NCBI GenBank assembly: GCA_032173965.1
Contig: CM063283.1
Location: 39,181,743 to 39,245,742 of the forward strand
Source of the DNA: Sitta carolinensis
Lineage: Eukaryota > Chordata > Aves > Passeriformes > Sittidae
Direction of reading: 5' to 3'
DNA length: 64,000 bases
Part shown: piece by piece, positions 15,160-29,738 of the stretch
Layout of the letters: each line of letters opens with the position of its first letter
Position numbering within the stretch: the first letter of the stretch is position 1
Program-made: the position numbers and the translations under genes
The notes under the pieces: generated by a model
What the model was told of the DNA's origin: nothing
What the model saw: only the letters and a program-made list of their open reading frames with translations
Database searches by the model: none

Positions 15160-18100
15160 TTGTTGAATTAGGATATGGTAAATTTCTCTAAGTAGGACTT
15201 CTTGAGCCATGCTTGAGAATGATGGGCACCAGTTTCTAGCCCATTTAGTCATACTGAATGTGATACATCCACATGCCTTTTTTTGGCTTAGTAAGAGCCA
15301 GTAAGAGCCAAAATAAAATAAAATCTCATAATTGATATCCATCATCAAAGGGAAAAAAAAAAAAAAAAAAAAGTAAAACAGTTTATTATGGACTCAGGGG
15401 GACAATTTAATTAGTTTTGAACATAGATAAACTCAAAAACAGTACCCTACAGAAAGAGCTCTAAATGAAATCTTATTTTGATCTTATGAATGTTACATTT
15501 TTTAAGTTTTTGCAGGGTTTTGTATATCAAGTGATACCATCAATAAATGAAATTAGATATTATGAGGCATTTAAGTTTTACGCAGTTGTTTCTATATGCA
15601 TGAATTAATTTCAACTTTATTTTTTTAATAAAGAAATTATTTTGCTGATGATGTTTCAGGAAGTGCTCTAGCATCTTTGCAGCTTTCTTGAAGACAATTT
15701 ACCAACAGCCAGTGTTTAAACATCTGATACAAACCTGTATCATAAGAAAAATGATTTTCTTTGAAAAAGGCTTCCCTTAGATTTTTGATGGGGAGCAGAT
15801 TTGCTGTAGGAACTTGTTCAATTTCAGTTTTGCATATTCACTCCCCATTTAATACAAAATGTTTTCTTGTTTGCAACATAAAGCAGGATCCTGTCACTGC
15901 ACTGCAAAAGGAAAACATGTAGTGGGCTTGGCATTCCCTGACAATATGCTTTCATTAAAACTTTAAAATGTAGATGCATGGGGAAATGCGTGTCATATCC
16001 CATCACAGAGCTTCACAGCTATTGCGTTCATTGCCACTACTGTGTGGAAGAGTTGCTCTTCTTTTTTTAGCTTGTTTGCCTCGTAAATGTGACTATATAC
16101 AGCAAGTTATATTTGGGACTGAATGTTTTGCAAACCTCAGCTAATCAATAGGAATCTTAGCTACAGCTCCATTAGACCATTAGCAGTTTAAATTAGTAAC
16201 CAGTGGTTATCAGATCTTTAACCTTGCAATTTTTCTCCCCTGCCAGGTTCTTTCTCAAACTTCTTTGCAACCCTATTTTCAGGTCACTACTCTATGTCTT
16301 ATCAAAAGGAATGAGTGGATTAGAATTCAGATAGATGGGAAATGTTAAACGGAAATTGCTCAAGTATTGCTTTGACTATGGCTGGAAAGATGTTAATTAA
16401 AAGCAGTGGAGAACATAATCCTTTTCTGAATCCAAATGGCTATGACAGTTCCTACAGTTGGGAGGTACGGGGCATGCTTTAACCAGCTACAAAGCTATTT
16501 AGATGTATGAGAAAATAGAGTATAGAAAGATTATACCAGTGAATCCAATTTCAGAAGTGTCACATCATCTGTCCTTTTGCCTTTAGTTTTTTATTTTAAT
16601 GCTAAATACTTGAAACACAATCTATCAGTTGGAACATATGTTAATTGCAAAATAATATAAGAGCTCATTTTGCTGTCAGAAATACTACTTTTTTGGTCTG
16701 ACAGTACACAGCAATATGCCTGACAATAGCATTGTGGGTGCTGTGGAAAGTATTTTCCTTCTCCAGCTTCTTTAAACTGGCCTTTCCAAAGACTTATTCA
16801 GAGATCACAGAAACAAACATTTAATGCCAGGAAACCATGCATTTCTTGGTATAGAGGGTAACCACAAGGCCCACTTGCAGAACCAAGACAATTTTTCCTT
16901 TGCAGACAGGAATGTCGCTGCTCTGTCCTTCATGGGAGATAGAGGTGGAGGGAGCTGCAGTTTTGTGTGCTTCAGTGACAGAACTTTAAGACATCATTTT
17001 ACAACAATTACACTTGGTATCCTTTAAAGTCAATTATTTCTGCCATTGATGTGCTTCTGTTTTATAGAAATCTCTGACAGGACACTTATGTCTCTGTGGT
17101 GACACCTGCATACCACAGGAGTATAGTAATAAAGCTTCAACAGTCTCTGCTTCTTTGTGGTTTTATGCTTTAGTTTTAAAAGTATTTCGACATGGCTTTT
17201 TTTGTGGGTTTTAGTTATGGGTTTTTTCTGTCTTCTCTTATGCTGGTCCAGTCTCTCCAGACTTTCAAAATTATTGAATTTTTTTCTTTTCTAATTAATA
17301 TTCTTTCTTAGATAATTTCTTTTGCTGATGTAGTTCTTTATCAGGATGACAGAGTATTACCTTGTTGGAGACAATTCATAATATCACTTAGAGTTATACC
17401 TTTAAAAACAGAAGCAGTACATTACTATCCTAATCCAAATGCTTTTATAGGTACCAATGTAAACATCTTTGCTATAGACCATGACAAGAAATTAGGTAGT
17501 CTGTCTTTGTAAGTGTGACAGGAATGTCAAGCTAAAGTGGAAATAAATGGGAAATCAGCATTATTTAAGAGAAAAACTAATCCAATGTCATATACAAAAA
17601 TAGCTGGTTGCCAAAAGCAAAAGCAAATATTTCACTCAAGTAAAGGCTTTGTGCCTTCTTAAAATAGGACTATTTCAAGAATTTTGAGACAAAAAAGAGA
17701 TAAAATTAAAAATCTATAATTATCAATAAAGATATGAACTTCATTAAGAAAAATAATTTCAGAAACTCTTTTAGGCATTTTCTCTAAGAACCTGGTGGCA
17801 CAAAAATGCTGTATAAGAGCATTTGTTCCAGAAAAATAAATGCTGTCCTTTAGTATTGTCAGTTGCCTGCAATTATCTTGGATTAAATTCATTTGACTGA
17901 ATGATCTAATTACCTAGACACCCGTTACAGTTAGTGGAGAGAAACAAACAATTTGAGGGCATTGATTGATCTCATTTCATCCTAAAGTAAGTGGCCAAAA
18001 TCAGTCCTATGAATTTAACCCTAAATGTTAGTAGCTCATGTGTAAACATGAACCCTGTAGAGATTTAAAGCTAGATGACATCTGTTTTTTCAGACATCAC

Positions 18101-21100
18101 ATTTCTTTGAGTGTTCTAACTTTTTCCAGCCCCAATATTTCTCTGACAAGGCTGTGGATTCAATATATAGAATAAAAGTAATTACTTGCAGTGCTCTTCA
18201 TTTAGAAATGTGTAAGCAGTATAATTAAGTGGAGTGGAATGTTTTCAGTGATAGCAGGCTGAAGCCTTGATAGTCATTGTCATTGTAGTACTTTAACAAA
18301 AAGCATAATTGATGATCCTAGAATTTTAGATATTCTTTAACAGTAATGTAAAGTAATATATATGCTTTTGTACCAGCTGACTACTTAATGACAATTGATT
18401 TATATGTCGGTCATTATCTCGTTTGAAGCAGACAAAGGAGTTAGGACATTTCTAAGAGCAAGAGCTCTATTTTGACCTATATTTAGTTTTTTTAAAAAAA
18501 GAGCATTAAAATTAAATTTCATGCTGGAAAATGGCTCTTTTACCTTTGCTGCATGCAAACATTTTCTTGCAGCCACCTGTGTCTGTCTCATGTCTAACTT
18601 ACTTTAAAAATTGGCATTTTTCTAATGGCTAGCCCAGAAAACTCAAACCTGAATGACAGGCTTGAATCCTTCCTTTCTTATGCATCATCACCAATTAGAC
18701 ATGAGTCAGACTAAATTGCTCAATCAGGTTTATGTGTTTTTCTCACTCTCTGAGGGATTTGTACTTCTCTAATGTCTTCCTCACAGATTTAATTTGTTTA
18801 CTTTTTTTCTGGATGGGAGGGAGTTTGTTTTATTATTAAACCCTAGATCTTTTGACAGGGATGGAAGAAGCTTTATTTAAATATTTTTTTTTAAATTTCC
18901 TTGCAAACTGCACCTTACTGAAACATTACTCCAAAGGGTATGGATTTTTATCTGTAAATCTCTATGGCAGCACCGTCCTGTCCAAGCTCCATCTCCTTAA
19001 CACCTTGTGGCACGTAACACCATAGGTCTAGCTGGTGTGTTTGTGTCAAGGATGCTGGGGAATGGGATTCCTTGGTTGTTCTGTTGCTCTCAGTTTTATT
19101 TGTTTGAATTCACTGCTTCCATTCATTTTGTCTCCAGGATGAAGAAGATTTTAGCTTTCCATGACAGCAACAATAACTGTAAAATTAAAAAAGAAAAAAA
19201 AAAAAAAAGAAAAAAAAAAAAAAGAGAAACAGGGAAGAGAAGACATTTCAAGTATAAATTCTAAAAGAAAGATCAACAAGCCTATGTAATTTCAAAGGCC
19301 TATAGATTTTCAATAAATGCCCTAGATAATATTTATTTCACAACAGGATATGATCAACAGCCTGGAATTTATAGAAGACTCTGAGCTCTCAATCCATTCT
19401 ATTTTTTTTTCCAGCTGTTCTGCCTTTGGGAGCAGTGGAGCAGTCTGGAAAAGACTCCAGCAGATGAATCCAGAGACTCCTTTAGAAACATAGCAATGAG
19501 CAAAATATGTCAGCATTTCTCTACTGACAATTTGCAATAGGTGATCTTTCTCAAAAGTCTGTTGCACAGTACTAAAAAGATATACAAAAACTCAGTGTGC
19601 CCATGGGGCTTGGGAGCCAGATAATTTCTCTCAGTGAGTTCACATCCATAAGTTACAGACTATATTCTGGATGGTCGCTTTGTTGGTATAATAAAGTCTC
19701 ATAAAAGCGAAATATATAAAACTAGATCCATTACCATGGAAATAGTGAAAGGTCATTTCCATGGAAACCATGGGAAGCTCTCATGCTATGATTTTGAGGA
19801 AGCCTCTCTTTGAAGATGCAATGCATTTATAAAATGAACCTTGTTTTAAATGAAATTATATCTATATACGTAAAATGATAGACATTTTGAAAATTCTAAC
19901 TGTTTACAGCCATTTGCTGGAAAAGGAGTGAATATCAAATCCAGATGTGCTACTCATTTTGGCTATGGGGAAGACATTTGGTATCTATTTATGTTCCTAG
20001 TGCTGTAAATAGATGAGATTTCTTACTGAGAACAGTAACCTTTTAGGATTCAGGACTATCATTTGTTTTCTATGGTTTCCCTTCCTGTCTAAGCCAGATG
20101 CCAGAACTTCAGCCTCAGGAGAGTGCTTTCTAGTAGATATGCATATATTTGTAATTTGAGAGCTCATTCAGGCAAGATGTTGAGAAAATTTCCAGGATCT
20201 ACCTTTATAAAGAAATTCACTAAAATCAGTACAAAGACTGGGCTTCTGTAGAAATGTCTCTGAAATCTGTGCAAGCTAATACATCCTAATTTTTGTTCCT
20301 TTACATCCATCACCACAATCTTTTCTGATTTTTTTTTTAGGCAGTCTCATATGTAGTTCTTTATAGAGACTTTTGAATAAAATTTCATAAGAATTACATA
20401 GACAATTAGCCTATAAATGTTTAAAAAAAATCTTACCTGAATAAATAATTCTCCTGTTTTTTCACAGTGAGAGGGTGTACTCTTTCTATAATGCAAGAAT
20501 GGAAAGGTAAATGGATAAAAGAACACTAAGGTATTTAGACGTGTTTTTCACGGTACTGGAACACACACACCCTACCATCATTGTGTATTTCCAAGCAAAT
20601 ATAAAGTTTACTTGCAAAATCTTTGAAAGTTTCCTAAACTAGTTTAAAAAGTAGATCAACCTCAGGATCCTTGTGCACCGGAGAATCCCACTTAAAATAA
20701 TTTACATAAAATCATAATGAAGGTTGGAGCCAGACTACTTTCTTTTTCTCTTATCTCATCAGAACCACTGAAGCAAAGTCAGGGCATCTATTTTACATAC
20801 CTGGTTTAGATTTGAAACAGCAGTAAGCTTTCAGACATCCTACTCCCCAGGGCTGCCTATGAAGTCAATGGGCAGAGTTAGTGATATCTAAGGTTAGGCA
20901 GACTCTGCACTGAGGGTCTTGCCCACAGAAGTATTTAGGAGTCTATGCCCCATTAAGTCATTTGAATGTGGTCACTTAAATGTCTTTCCCAGCCTGACTA
21001 TGCAAGTACTTGACTACAGAGGAAGCCCAGTGCTGCAGCCTGGGAGGGCCACCTGAATCACCCTTTATTTTAGGAATAGCAGTATTTGTAGGGCTGTGGT

Positions 21101-24100
21101 TGTACTTTTCTAGACAAGGTTCTGAGTACTGTCTGTACATTCTTTCCTGTTAGGATTTCAAAATGCTAACCAAACTTTCAAACTCTTGCCTTTCTATATT
21201 TGAGTGATTTAAGGATAAAAATGTGTTAAAACCAGCATTTCTAAGTTTTCAGTGATTCAATAGTTTATCAGTACTCACTTTGAATAAGCTTGGGCCTGGC
21301 TTCAGTCTCAGAGTCTGGGAGTCTAGGACAGGAAGTTCTTGCTAAAAATAGTATCTGCTTGCATCTGCATTAACTGAAAATCAATTCAAGTTGTTTATCA
21401 GAAGCTTTTTACATGTGGGAAGGAAAAGGTGATATACTGAACTGATGCACAGGTCACTCTGCATAAGGTTTTCCTAATTTGACATCCTGACTTTCAGAGT
21501 GCAGGAAAACTGAAAGAGATAAATGAAAACACTGTGAGTGTTCTGTATTATTTGTCATTTCAAGGGGACAGCCTTGGTTGGAGTCATCATACACTTTATC
21601 ATGAAGTCTAGTATATCCATTCTTCAGACTTTGAAATTAGAGGTTTTTTCTGATCATCATATACTCCAAATATGCATAGAAGATTTAAGGTGTGTTTTTT
21701 TTTTCCTTCATTGTATGCACATGTGTAATTATTTCCACCTGGAAACACAAATACTTGAACTCATTCAATATTTAATTTATTTTAATTTTGTTTGGTGATG
21801 CTCTCTATGATATCTCATTTTTTTGGCCAGCCCCACATGGGCCAGATGAAGAAGGACAGATGCTTATGTTATGTGGAAAGTCCACTTTACTCCTTGATTG
21901 ATTGCTGAATGTTGCTAAACATTGGAACATTGGTTTGTGTTTTGGGTGTTTCTTCCATCTTCCTCACTTCTAAATTCCATTGCTGGAAAAAGATATAGAT
22001 CTTGATAGCAGAAGATACTTTTGACGTGAGACCACCATGATGAGTCTGCTGAGTGACATCTATGTTAGGATCTTTCAAAAAGTTCTACTTATATCCCATG
22101 TTTATTCATTTGGTTTAGTTTCATTTATGATACAGAAGTCTGGTTTCATTTTTTGTTATTTCATATGTCAGTACTGTTTTATGGCATTTATCAGAAAGTG
22201 TTCTGTTAACAGATTTTCAGGAACTCAAACCAAAATATTTAAAAATTAATTCAACGGCAAATAAAAATCAGTCTAACTTCCATGTCCCACATCTCTTCTT
22301 AAGTTTTGCTTCTCTAGTTTTCCCCACTGGGAAGTTATGTTCCTCAGAAGTTATAACTTTTTTTTTTTTCAGGAAAGTTTCTGAACTACACTCAACAGTA
22401 CTTTTTTGATGTTTTGTTTGTTTGTTTTTGTTTGCTTTTTTGTTTGTTTGTTTTGTTTTTTGTTTTGTTTTTTTTTAATTTAGTCATCTACAGTTGCTAA
22501 AAAACTCTAGTGATCTAGCAAGGATTCATTACCTTTGTCCAGATCCACAGCAAAGTCAGGGAAATACTCAGAGAAGTTTCAATGGCTTTGGAAGAAATTA
22601 ATTTTGTTTGTATATAGCTAGAAATACCAGAGAGCTGGTTCATGTCCTGAACATGAATCAATCCTATGGCAAATATTGCAGTTCAAGTATTCCATTGTAG
22701 AGGTTTTGGAAATAAAAAAAAAAAAAAAAAGCCTCGAAGACTTCCTTATTTTCTCTAAATTGTTTTTATTTCTAAATCAAAATTTGTCTACTTTTAACCT
22801 TCCCTGCTCCCTCCATCCCTTTTTTTTTTTTCCCAGCTAGGTTTTTAGAAAGCTATATTTAGTACAGTGAGCCAACAGTGGTCAGTTGTCCCAAGCAACC
22901 CATGGCTCCTTGTCTTCAACCATTTGTAAAGGTGGTACTTTAAACAGCATTCTTCCATATCTTCCAGATATTAAAATAAGGAATGAAGCAGGACCAGATC
23001 CATTTGGTCTAATCATATGGGCCTGATCCAAATCTTCTGCAGATTTTCTCAGTGACAGCACTGATACCCTGATACACTTTTCACTTTTAGTATTTGGAAG
23101 TATTAAATCTACTCCTTTGTTTATTAATTTTTAAAGGATATCATTAATAAATGCATAAAAATGGGTCTGCATTTCTAAATGAATCATTTTCATCAAAGAC
23201 AGTAGGCTGTCATTACAACTGATAGTGTTTAATTGACATTTTTAAGATTAAAAGGAAAAAAGTATTGAATTATTAAAATGGGTCAAATGATAATTTGATG
23301 GTTTGAGCTCAAGAATATGAATCATAGCAGTGTTTCTTTGTATATTTTCTACTCTTGATTTCAAATTCAAAGTGGGAAATTGGAAAATATAAGTTTGATT
23401 TCTTTAGAGGGCATTTATCTGCTGAAAGGGCAAGCAAAATGTTATCCTGAGATGACATTTTTGAGTATTATGTGAAAAGAGGGATGATAAGGATTGTAGA
23501 AAAAGATGCAAGAAGTGAAGAAGCTTAAAAATAAAAGGCAGAAAAGTGAAATTATCCATCATTTCAGATTTTCAGGAGAATACATGCTAAAATGTCAGAA
23601 GAAAAATACTCTTTTTAATTATTATTTGTCAGTAGAAGAGATGAAATATACCACCACTCATTATTTTTATCTGATTTAGTGTTTTGATTACAGACAATGT
23701 TTATATCAACAATAACTTCAAAAGTGTACTGTCACAGCGAGATCCCATGTGCCTTGCTCTCTGCATTTGCAGAACATTTCACAGCACTGACGCCAATTCT
23801 ACAGACAATGCCTTTTAGCAAATTAAAGAAAGTTGTATATGTGTTTCAAGATCAAATTCCCAGTTGAGAAGTAACTCAGGAAAGCAGAGATAGAATTTTG
23901 AGTATGTTAGATGGTAAACAAAACTGTAGGAAAATGCAGACGGTAAAGCAGACGGTAAAGATTTTTAAACAAAAAGCTGTCCTCAGTCTGTATTGTATCA
24001 TATAAATGTCAAAAGTGCTATAATTGAACTGGAGATCAGAGAAGATTGGCCTTGAAACACAAAAGTTTATAAAATTTTTTGAGTGGAAGGCATAATTAAA

Positions 24101-27100
24101 ACCAAAAGGAAAAAAAGTGATGGTCATGCCAACAGAAAAAAAAAATCTAGTTTCAATCTAATATAATGTATCAATTTTTCAATGGTAATGATTAATGTAC
24201 ATGGGGTACATCTCTGTTAACAGCTGTGGTAATTGAAATGTAATTCACAAAAAGCCAATCTCAACCAAGTGCCTCCAACTCAAAATGTGGCACTGGTGTC
24301 CTTAGGGGTGTGCTGGGTACAGGAGAAGGACAGAAGGAAGAGCAATCAACAGAAAAAGGGCATCCGTTCATCCTGGGCTTGTGAAAACCCCACGGCAGTG
24401 ACACAGTTTCCAGCTGCCTCGTAAGTGCTGGGTAGGGGGCTGAGGTCAAGGAGAAGGGATCATGAACTTGTTTCTCATCACATCTGTATCCTCCAAAAGC
24501 TCATAGAAGGATTAAAGCCAAGGTGATTGCTTATTAGTTACTGACACCAGACAAAACAACATTTATCTTTGTCTGACCTCCTCTACTGTCCAAAGGCCTG
24601 ACTCAAGCATAAACATGTATAGAAGGTAAAAATCTACTAGCAGTTCAAAGTTGCCCTTTAGTGGACAATTAGAGCAGTACAGTTCTTGCTTGTTTGTCTG
24701 TAGTATTAACCACCCTGCCCATGCTAAAGCAAGTGATATTAAGTATAAGGTGATAATATAATCAATAATAATAATAATAATAATGCAAGATGTAAGGCTC
24801 ACTTCATCAGTGAAAAGTCTGCTTAGTTAATAAACTGTACTAGGGTAGATTTTACTTTTTTTTGTCTTTTCTGGGGATAAAATCCTGCCAAAGATCCTTT
24901 CAGATCTTTTATGATTCACTAGCATTGTTGTGCGTAAACTATAAAGCAAAAGATTACTATATTTAATGTTCTGTATGTTTAATTCCTCCTTTTACATTTA
25001 ATAAATAGAATTAAAAACCCTAAGAAGTTTGTTTTGTGGGATTTTCCCTAATCTTGGTGTTTTTATTTATTTTCACGTCGAGGGTTTTTTTTTTTTTAAA
25101 TCTTTTTTTTTCTATACATTCTTGTAAGAAACCACTTACTTGCAAGTTTTACAGTTATGGCAAAACTGACAAAGTGACTAAACACATAGGAAATTAGTAA
25201 ACCCTATCTTAATTCTTTATTATATATCCTTATATATAATAGCCTTGTATAGAACATGCTTTTAAAATATATGTATGTTTGTGTGCATGTATATGATTTA
25301 AGTGAGATAATACATTTGGTGTGCCTTACATTTTATCTATTCAGGTAAGTAATTTGCCTACCTTTCTTCAGGAAAGTGTTGCATAGTTTTGGTTGACCTG
25401 CTCCCATAAAATTCTAGCTCATCTCAATGATTTTGCAGTTTTTGTTGTGTAGGTGTTATCTTTGTCTTCTAAATACTGAAGATTTTAAGCTTTTTTTTTT
25501 TTTTTTTTCTGTTGATTTTATTTTCAAGATGAAGCAACAGCTATCATGTTCCCGTTGATAGTAATAGAGATTTTGTGTATGATTGCTGTGGGAGCTGGCA
25601 TAGTGGTGTAGCACATCTAGATCATCCAAATGGCATTCAGAATCCTCCCAGAGTATGTTGGATCCATGTCCAATCCCAGTTACACAATACAATCAGATAG
25701 GTATTACTGTACTAGAATCACTGACTTTTTGGAGTGTTGAGCTGATAAGTGTACAAAGAGCTAAAATATCTTTGTAAATAAGCATTAAAATTACTATGTT
25801 GGGGACATTTCATATCCTTCTTGATATTTGTTTTCATTTCCATCACCCCAAGTTGCACACTAGATATTGTAGAATGTTAAGATTGCCGGTAATGTGATCA
25901 GAAAAAATTACTGTGAAAACCCTGTAAATTCATGTAATTCTTCTTAATGACTTTCCTGACAGTGCCAGTAGAAAGTCAAAGATGGTTTTTCTAATTGCCG
26001 GCTCTGTGAATACAGTATCTGAAAATCCATGTTTCTGACTTTTACATTTATCTTACCAATAAAAATTCTGCAGTTCAGATTTAGATAAATCATTTTGCTG
26101 ATGGTGCATAAGATAAAAAGGAAATTCAACTGACTTTTAAATGAGGACTGTAATGATTTAAATTATTCTGTAAAGGTAAAAACTTGGTATTTATTGTTAA
26201 AGGAGACTTTCCTGACTCTTAGACTAGCTGGGCATATAAGTCGTTATGAGGTGCAAGGACAAGAATTGGTCAAGCAATGACTTTGCTGAGTTTATTTTTA
26301 AACATGTGTAAAATACCTGACCTTAAGCCTGCTGTAAAAAAGATCTGCTCTAATTTCAGCAGGCTTTGAATGTTGGGCTGATTAAAGATTACAAAGCACT
26401 TACTTCTCAGTTCTTGTAAGTACATCTATGAGTTTCTAAGGTTCTGCATGTACAATATATACCATTATAATACCCAGCTGAGACAAGACATTTTGAGTTT
26501 CTCTTTCATCATACTTATTCTGACTCTGCAGATGTGAGGACTAGTTACAACCTGGTCTTGCCTTTATCAACTTCAGAAACATATTCATTGTATTTTCAAC
26601 TTAATGTATTTCAATGTCAGCATTCTGTGAGAAAATACATTTTTAAATCTAAATTGTCTAACAAATGCACAAGTTCTTTTTGTGCCCTTAACTGGAGAAT
26701 CTGTGAATTGAGTGTATAAGGAAGGTATGAAAGGCAAAAAGTCCTTATAAATAAACCTTTATGCTTCAAAAATAGTTTGATGGAATCAAACACTTCTTTG
26801 AAACAAAGCTCAAATATGCATTTGATACAATGCTTTTTAATGATGGAGTTCATGAGTGTCTTGAGACATCCCATTTCCCATTTCTTGGCAGTTTATAACA
26901 ACTGATATTGCATAAGTCAAATCCATCAGAGGACACCTTTCTGCAAAATTCTATGCTCTGCTGTTGAAGAGCTCCCTAAGGGCTCTGAAGACACAGGAGG
27001 AGAGATGTTTATTACGAGCTTCATTTATTGAAGAAAAGAGCTCTTGCGTTTAGGGGGAGGAGCACAGAGACACAGTGAAACTCGGAGAAATCCCTCAGCT

Positions 27101-29687
27101 CTAGATTTTAAATCTCCCAAGCTTGCTTGTTCTTTTATTTGTCTGTCATTGTGCACAGAACAGCATGACCACTGTTTGCCTTCCCAAGCCACAGCTGCTG
27201 GCAGGGGATAAGCGAGAGGCCCAGTGCAGCAGAGGGGAGGGGAGGATGTTTACACTGACCCAGACTGCCTGAAGTTTATACAGAATGAACTGCTATTAGA
27301 GAGGTACAAAAATGTTAAAAGGGAGGATTTCCTGTCTGACAAGGAAGTTTCTTAACCTCTGTCTTTCTGCCTCGCAGAATGAGAGATTTTCCACCTCTCT
27401 CTAGCTCCACTGGATTTTCTTTAGCTGAAGATGAGCTGATCAGCTGGTTGGCCCTGGGGAATCTGGTGAAGTGTTAAAAACAGTCAGTTCTGTGGCCCAG
27501 TGGGCAGCTGGTGAGATTTCTGCTCAGCAATAGCAGAGGGAGTTTGTTGCTACTTGGTTGCAGTCATACTCTATGTCAGCAGTGTCACCTTAGAGGTGTT
27601 TCTCTATTAGTATTCAAGCTGTTCTTAAAATGCCAGAAATAAATGAGCTCTTCTGTAGCTTCACTTCCTTAATTATTGAAGGCAGATACAGATTTTGCAG
27701 CAATTGCCCATGTGCAGGCTTTGGACCATATGCTTCAGTTTCTTAGGAGTAGTGCACCTTTGAATTGACATCCCAGGACGCTGGGTGGCACACACAGTGT
27801 GAGTCTTCAGAAAGGTATAATTCACCTTTACTTAGTCACTCAGCAACTTCAAGTGGGCTCTTATCATCCCTCCTGGACACCCAGCAGCAAAAATACACAG
27901 CAATCACTTTACTCCCCAGCTATACTTGATTACTGCCATGGATGTGTAAGGAAGAGGAAAGACCCTGCATGTAATCTCACGGATGCTTCAGCTGCAGCGT
28001 GGCCTTTTGTTTCTTTAGATTAGCAGACATTATGTGTAGAATAGATAGGTACTTTTTTCTCTCGTATGCTAATTTATGTAAGTATGCGAAGTTCTACTCA
28101 GAGGTGAGATCAGCTCATAAACAAGAACCGTGTTCAGGTGGGGATCATCTCAATTGAGCCTCATTGTCTCCAACTGAAATATTACACCTGAGCTCTGTAT
28201 ATAGTTGTAAAGAAATAGAGAGTAGGGTGTCACAAGTCATTTGGCATTTTTAACAGCACCAGATGACCTACAATTCCTTATTTTGCTCCAACAACTCTGT
28301 ATACTAATGCTATGGCAGATTGATGTTTCTTGAAGCATCAGATTATTTGGATTTGATACATTAGATCAGAGAAGAAATTGGTTCAATGTAACACATGTAT
28401 GTCGTGCACTACCTCGCAGGGAATGTTAATTGCTTTACATAAAAAAGTTTAAAGGTTGGGTTCTTATTTTTTAAAAAGCAGTCTATTATCTAGAGCAGCT
28501 GTGTTATCTGGAAATGTTTTCCTTTATAGCATGCATAATGTTTAAAACTATGCTACTAAAACCAGTGTATTTATAAACAAGCACAAGCTTTTCTTCAAAT
28601 CAAATCAATTTTTTGTCACTCTGGTCTGTTTGGGTTTTTTTCAAGCGTACTTGTCTCTTTCATACCTGACTGTGTATTTTATTTGCCTATAGTTTTTCTC
28701 TGCCAGTCTAATCTGTCTAACCTATTTTAGGCTTTTACAACAGGCTTATCACTTCAGTATCTAGGCATTAAATGCTTCGATGCATTTCTGAAGGCTTTCA
28801 TTTTACTTAGATGCCTTTGAACACACTTTGAAAATGTTATTAATTAGAATCAGCAGCCCAAATACAACTTCAGGTACTAATTAGGTACCCTTCCATAAAT
28901 TCTTTGTAACTTTTCTCCAGAACATTTTAGTTAACTCAGTAATTTGGAGACGGAGAAAACCATTGTATGTGTTTTTGTCAAGCTTTGCTCCGTACATATA
29001 AGGTATGACATGGTTAGATTGTGCTTATTTGTAAAATGTAACCATAAATCTTAATAAATAAAGTTGTTTTGGCAACTATTGTCATTAAATTCATAGGGAA
29101 TTTAACAAAGACTGAACTTTAAAAGCAGTCATCAATGACAGTTTAATTCTAACATTTTGTTTTCTTTCATGTTGTGTGTTGTTTAAAGGGTTTTGGTTTT
29201 TTGTTGCTTTTTATCTCTATTACTTCATAGCAATAACTTGCCTAGATTATTTGAAACAACATTTCATTCTTCAAAACTGCTTGACTTTACTTATACAACT
29301 CCTGTAATTTTCAAGCTGAAAACTCAATAATAGAATGGCAAATACAATGCCCAGCCTTTCATGTGAGTATGACAAATTGTTACATGCATCTGGTATTATA
29401 TCAGCATTTCTAGCACAAAGCCCAGTGAGCACAAATTTAAATATCTCGTGAAGTATCTTAATGTTTATTGAAAACTGGGAACTCTGGGAGCTCTGGGGAC
29501 ACATCCTGCCTCCAGAGGTTCGGTGTCTGGGTTGTTGCTAGCAATCTACCAGATGTAATCACACTTTGCTGGCCTTCTCACACAATAAGAAATGGATAGT
29601 GTTTCCTCATGGTAGTGGTTCAGATATGAAAAAAAAAAGAAGTCGTATATGAGGAACTTCAGTTACATACATAAATTCTTTCACTTG

Positions 29688-29738
<51 letters not shown>

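Noticed and set aside
24233..24424. Plus-strand 63-codon frame ending at a perfect GTAAGT (24421)
   Set aside because: No good acceptor upstream, and the opposite strand is equally open. Too weak to call.
25456..25692. Minus-strand frame ending at AAAATAAAATC and a poly-A run, resembling a retrocopy tail
   Set aside because: No parent gene is recognisable, no target-site duplication is visible, and processed retrocopies are rare in birds. The poly-A run is more likely a simple repeat.
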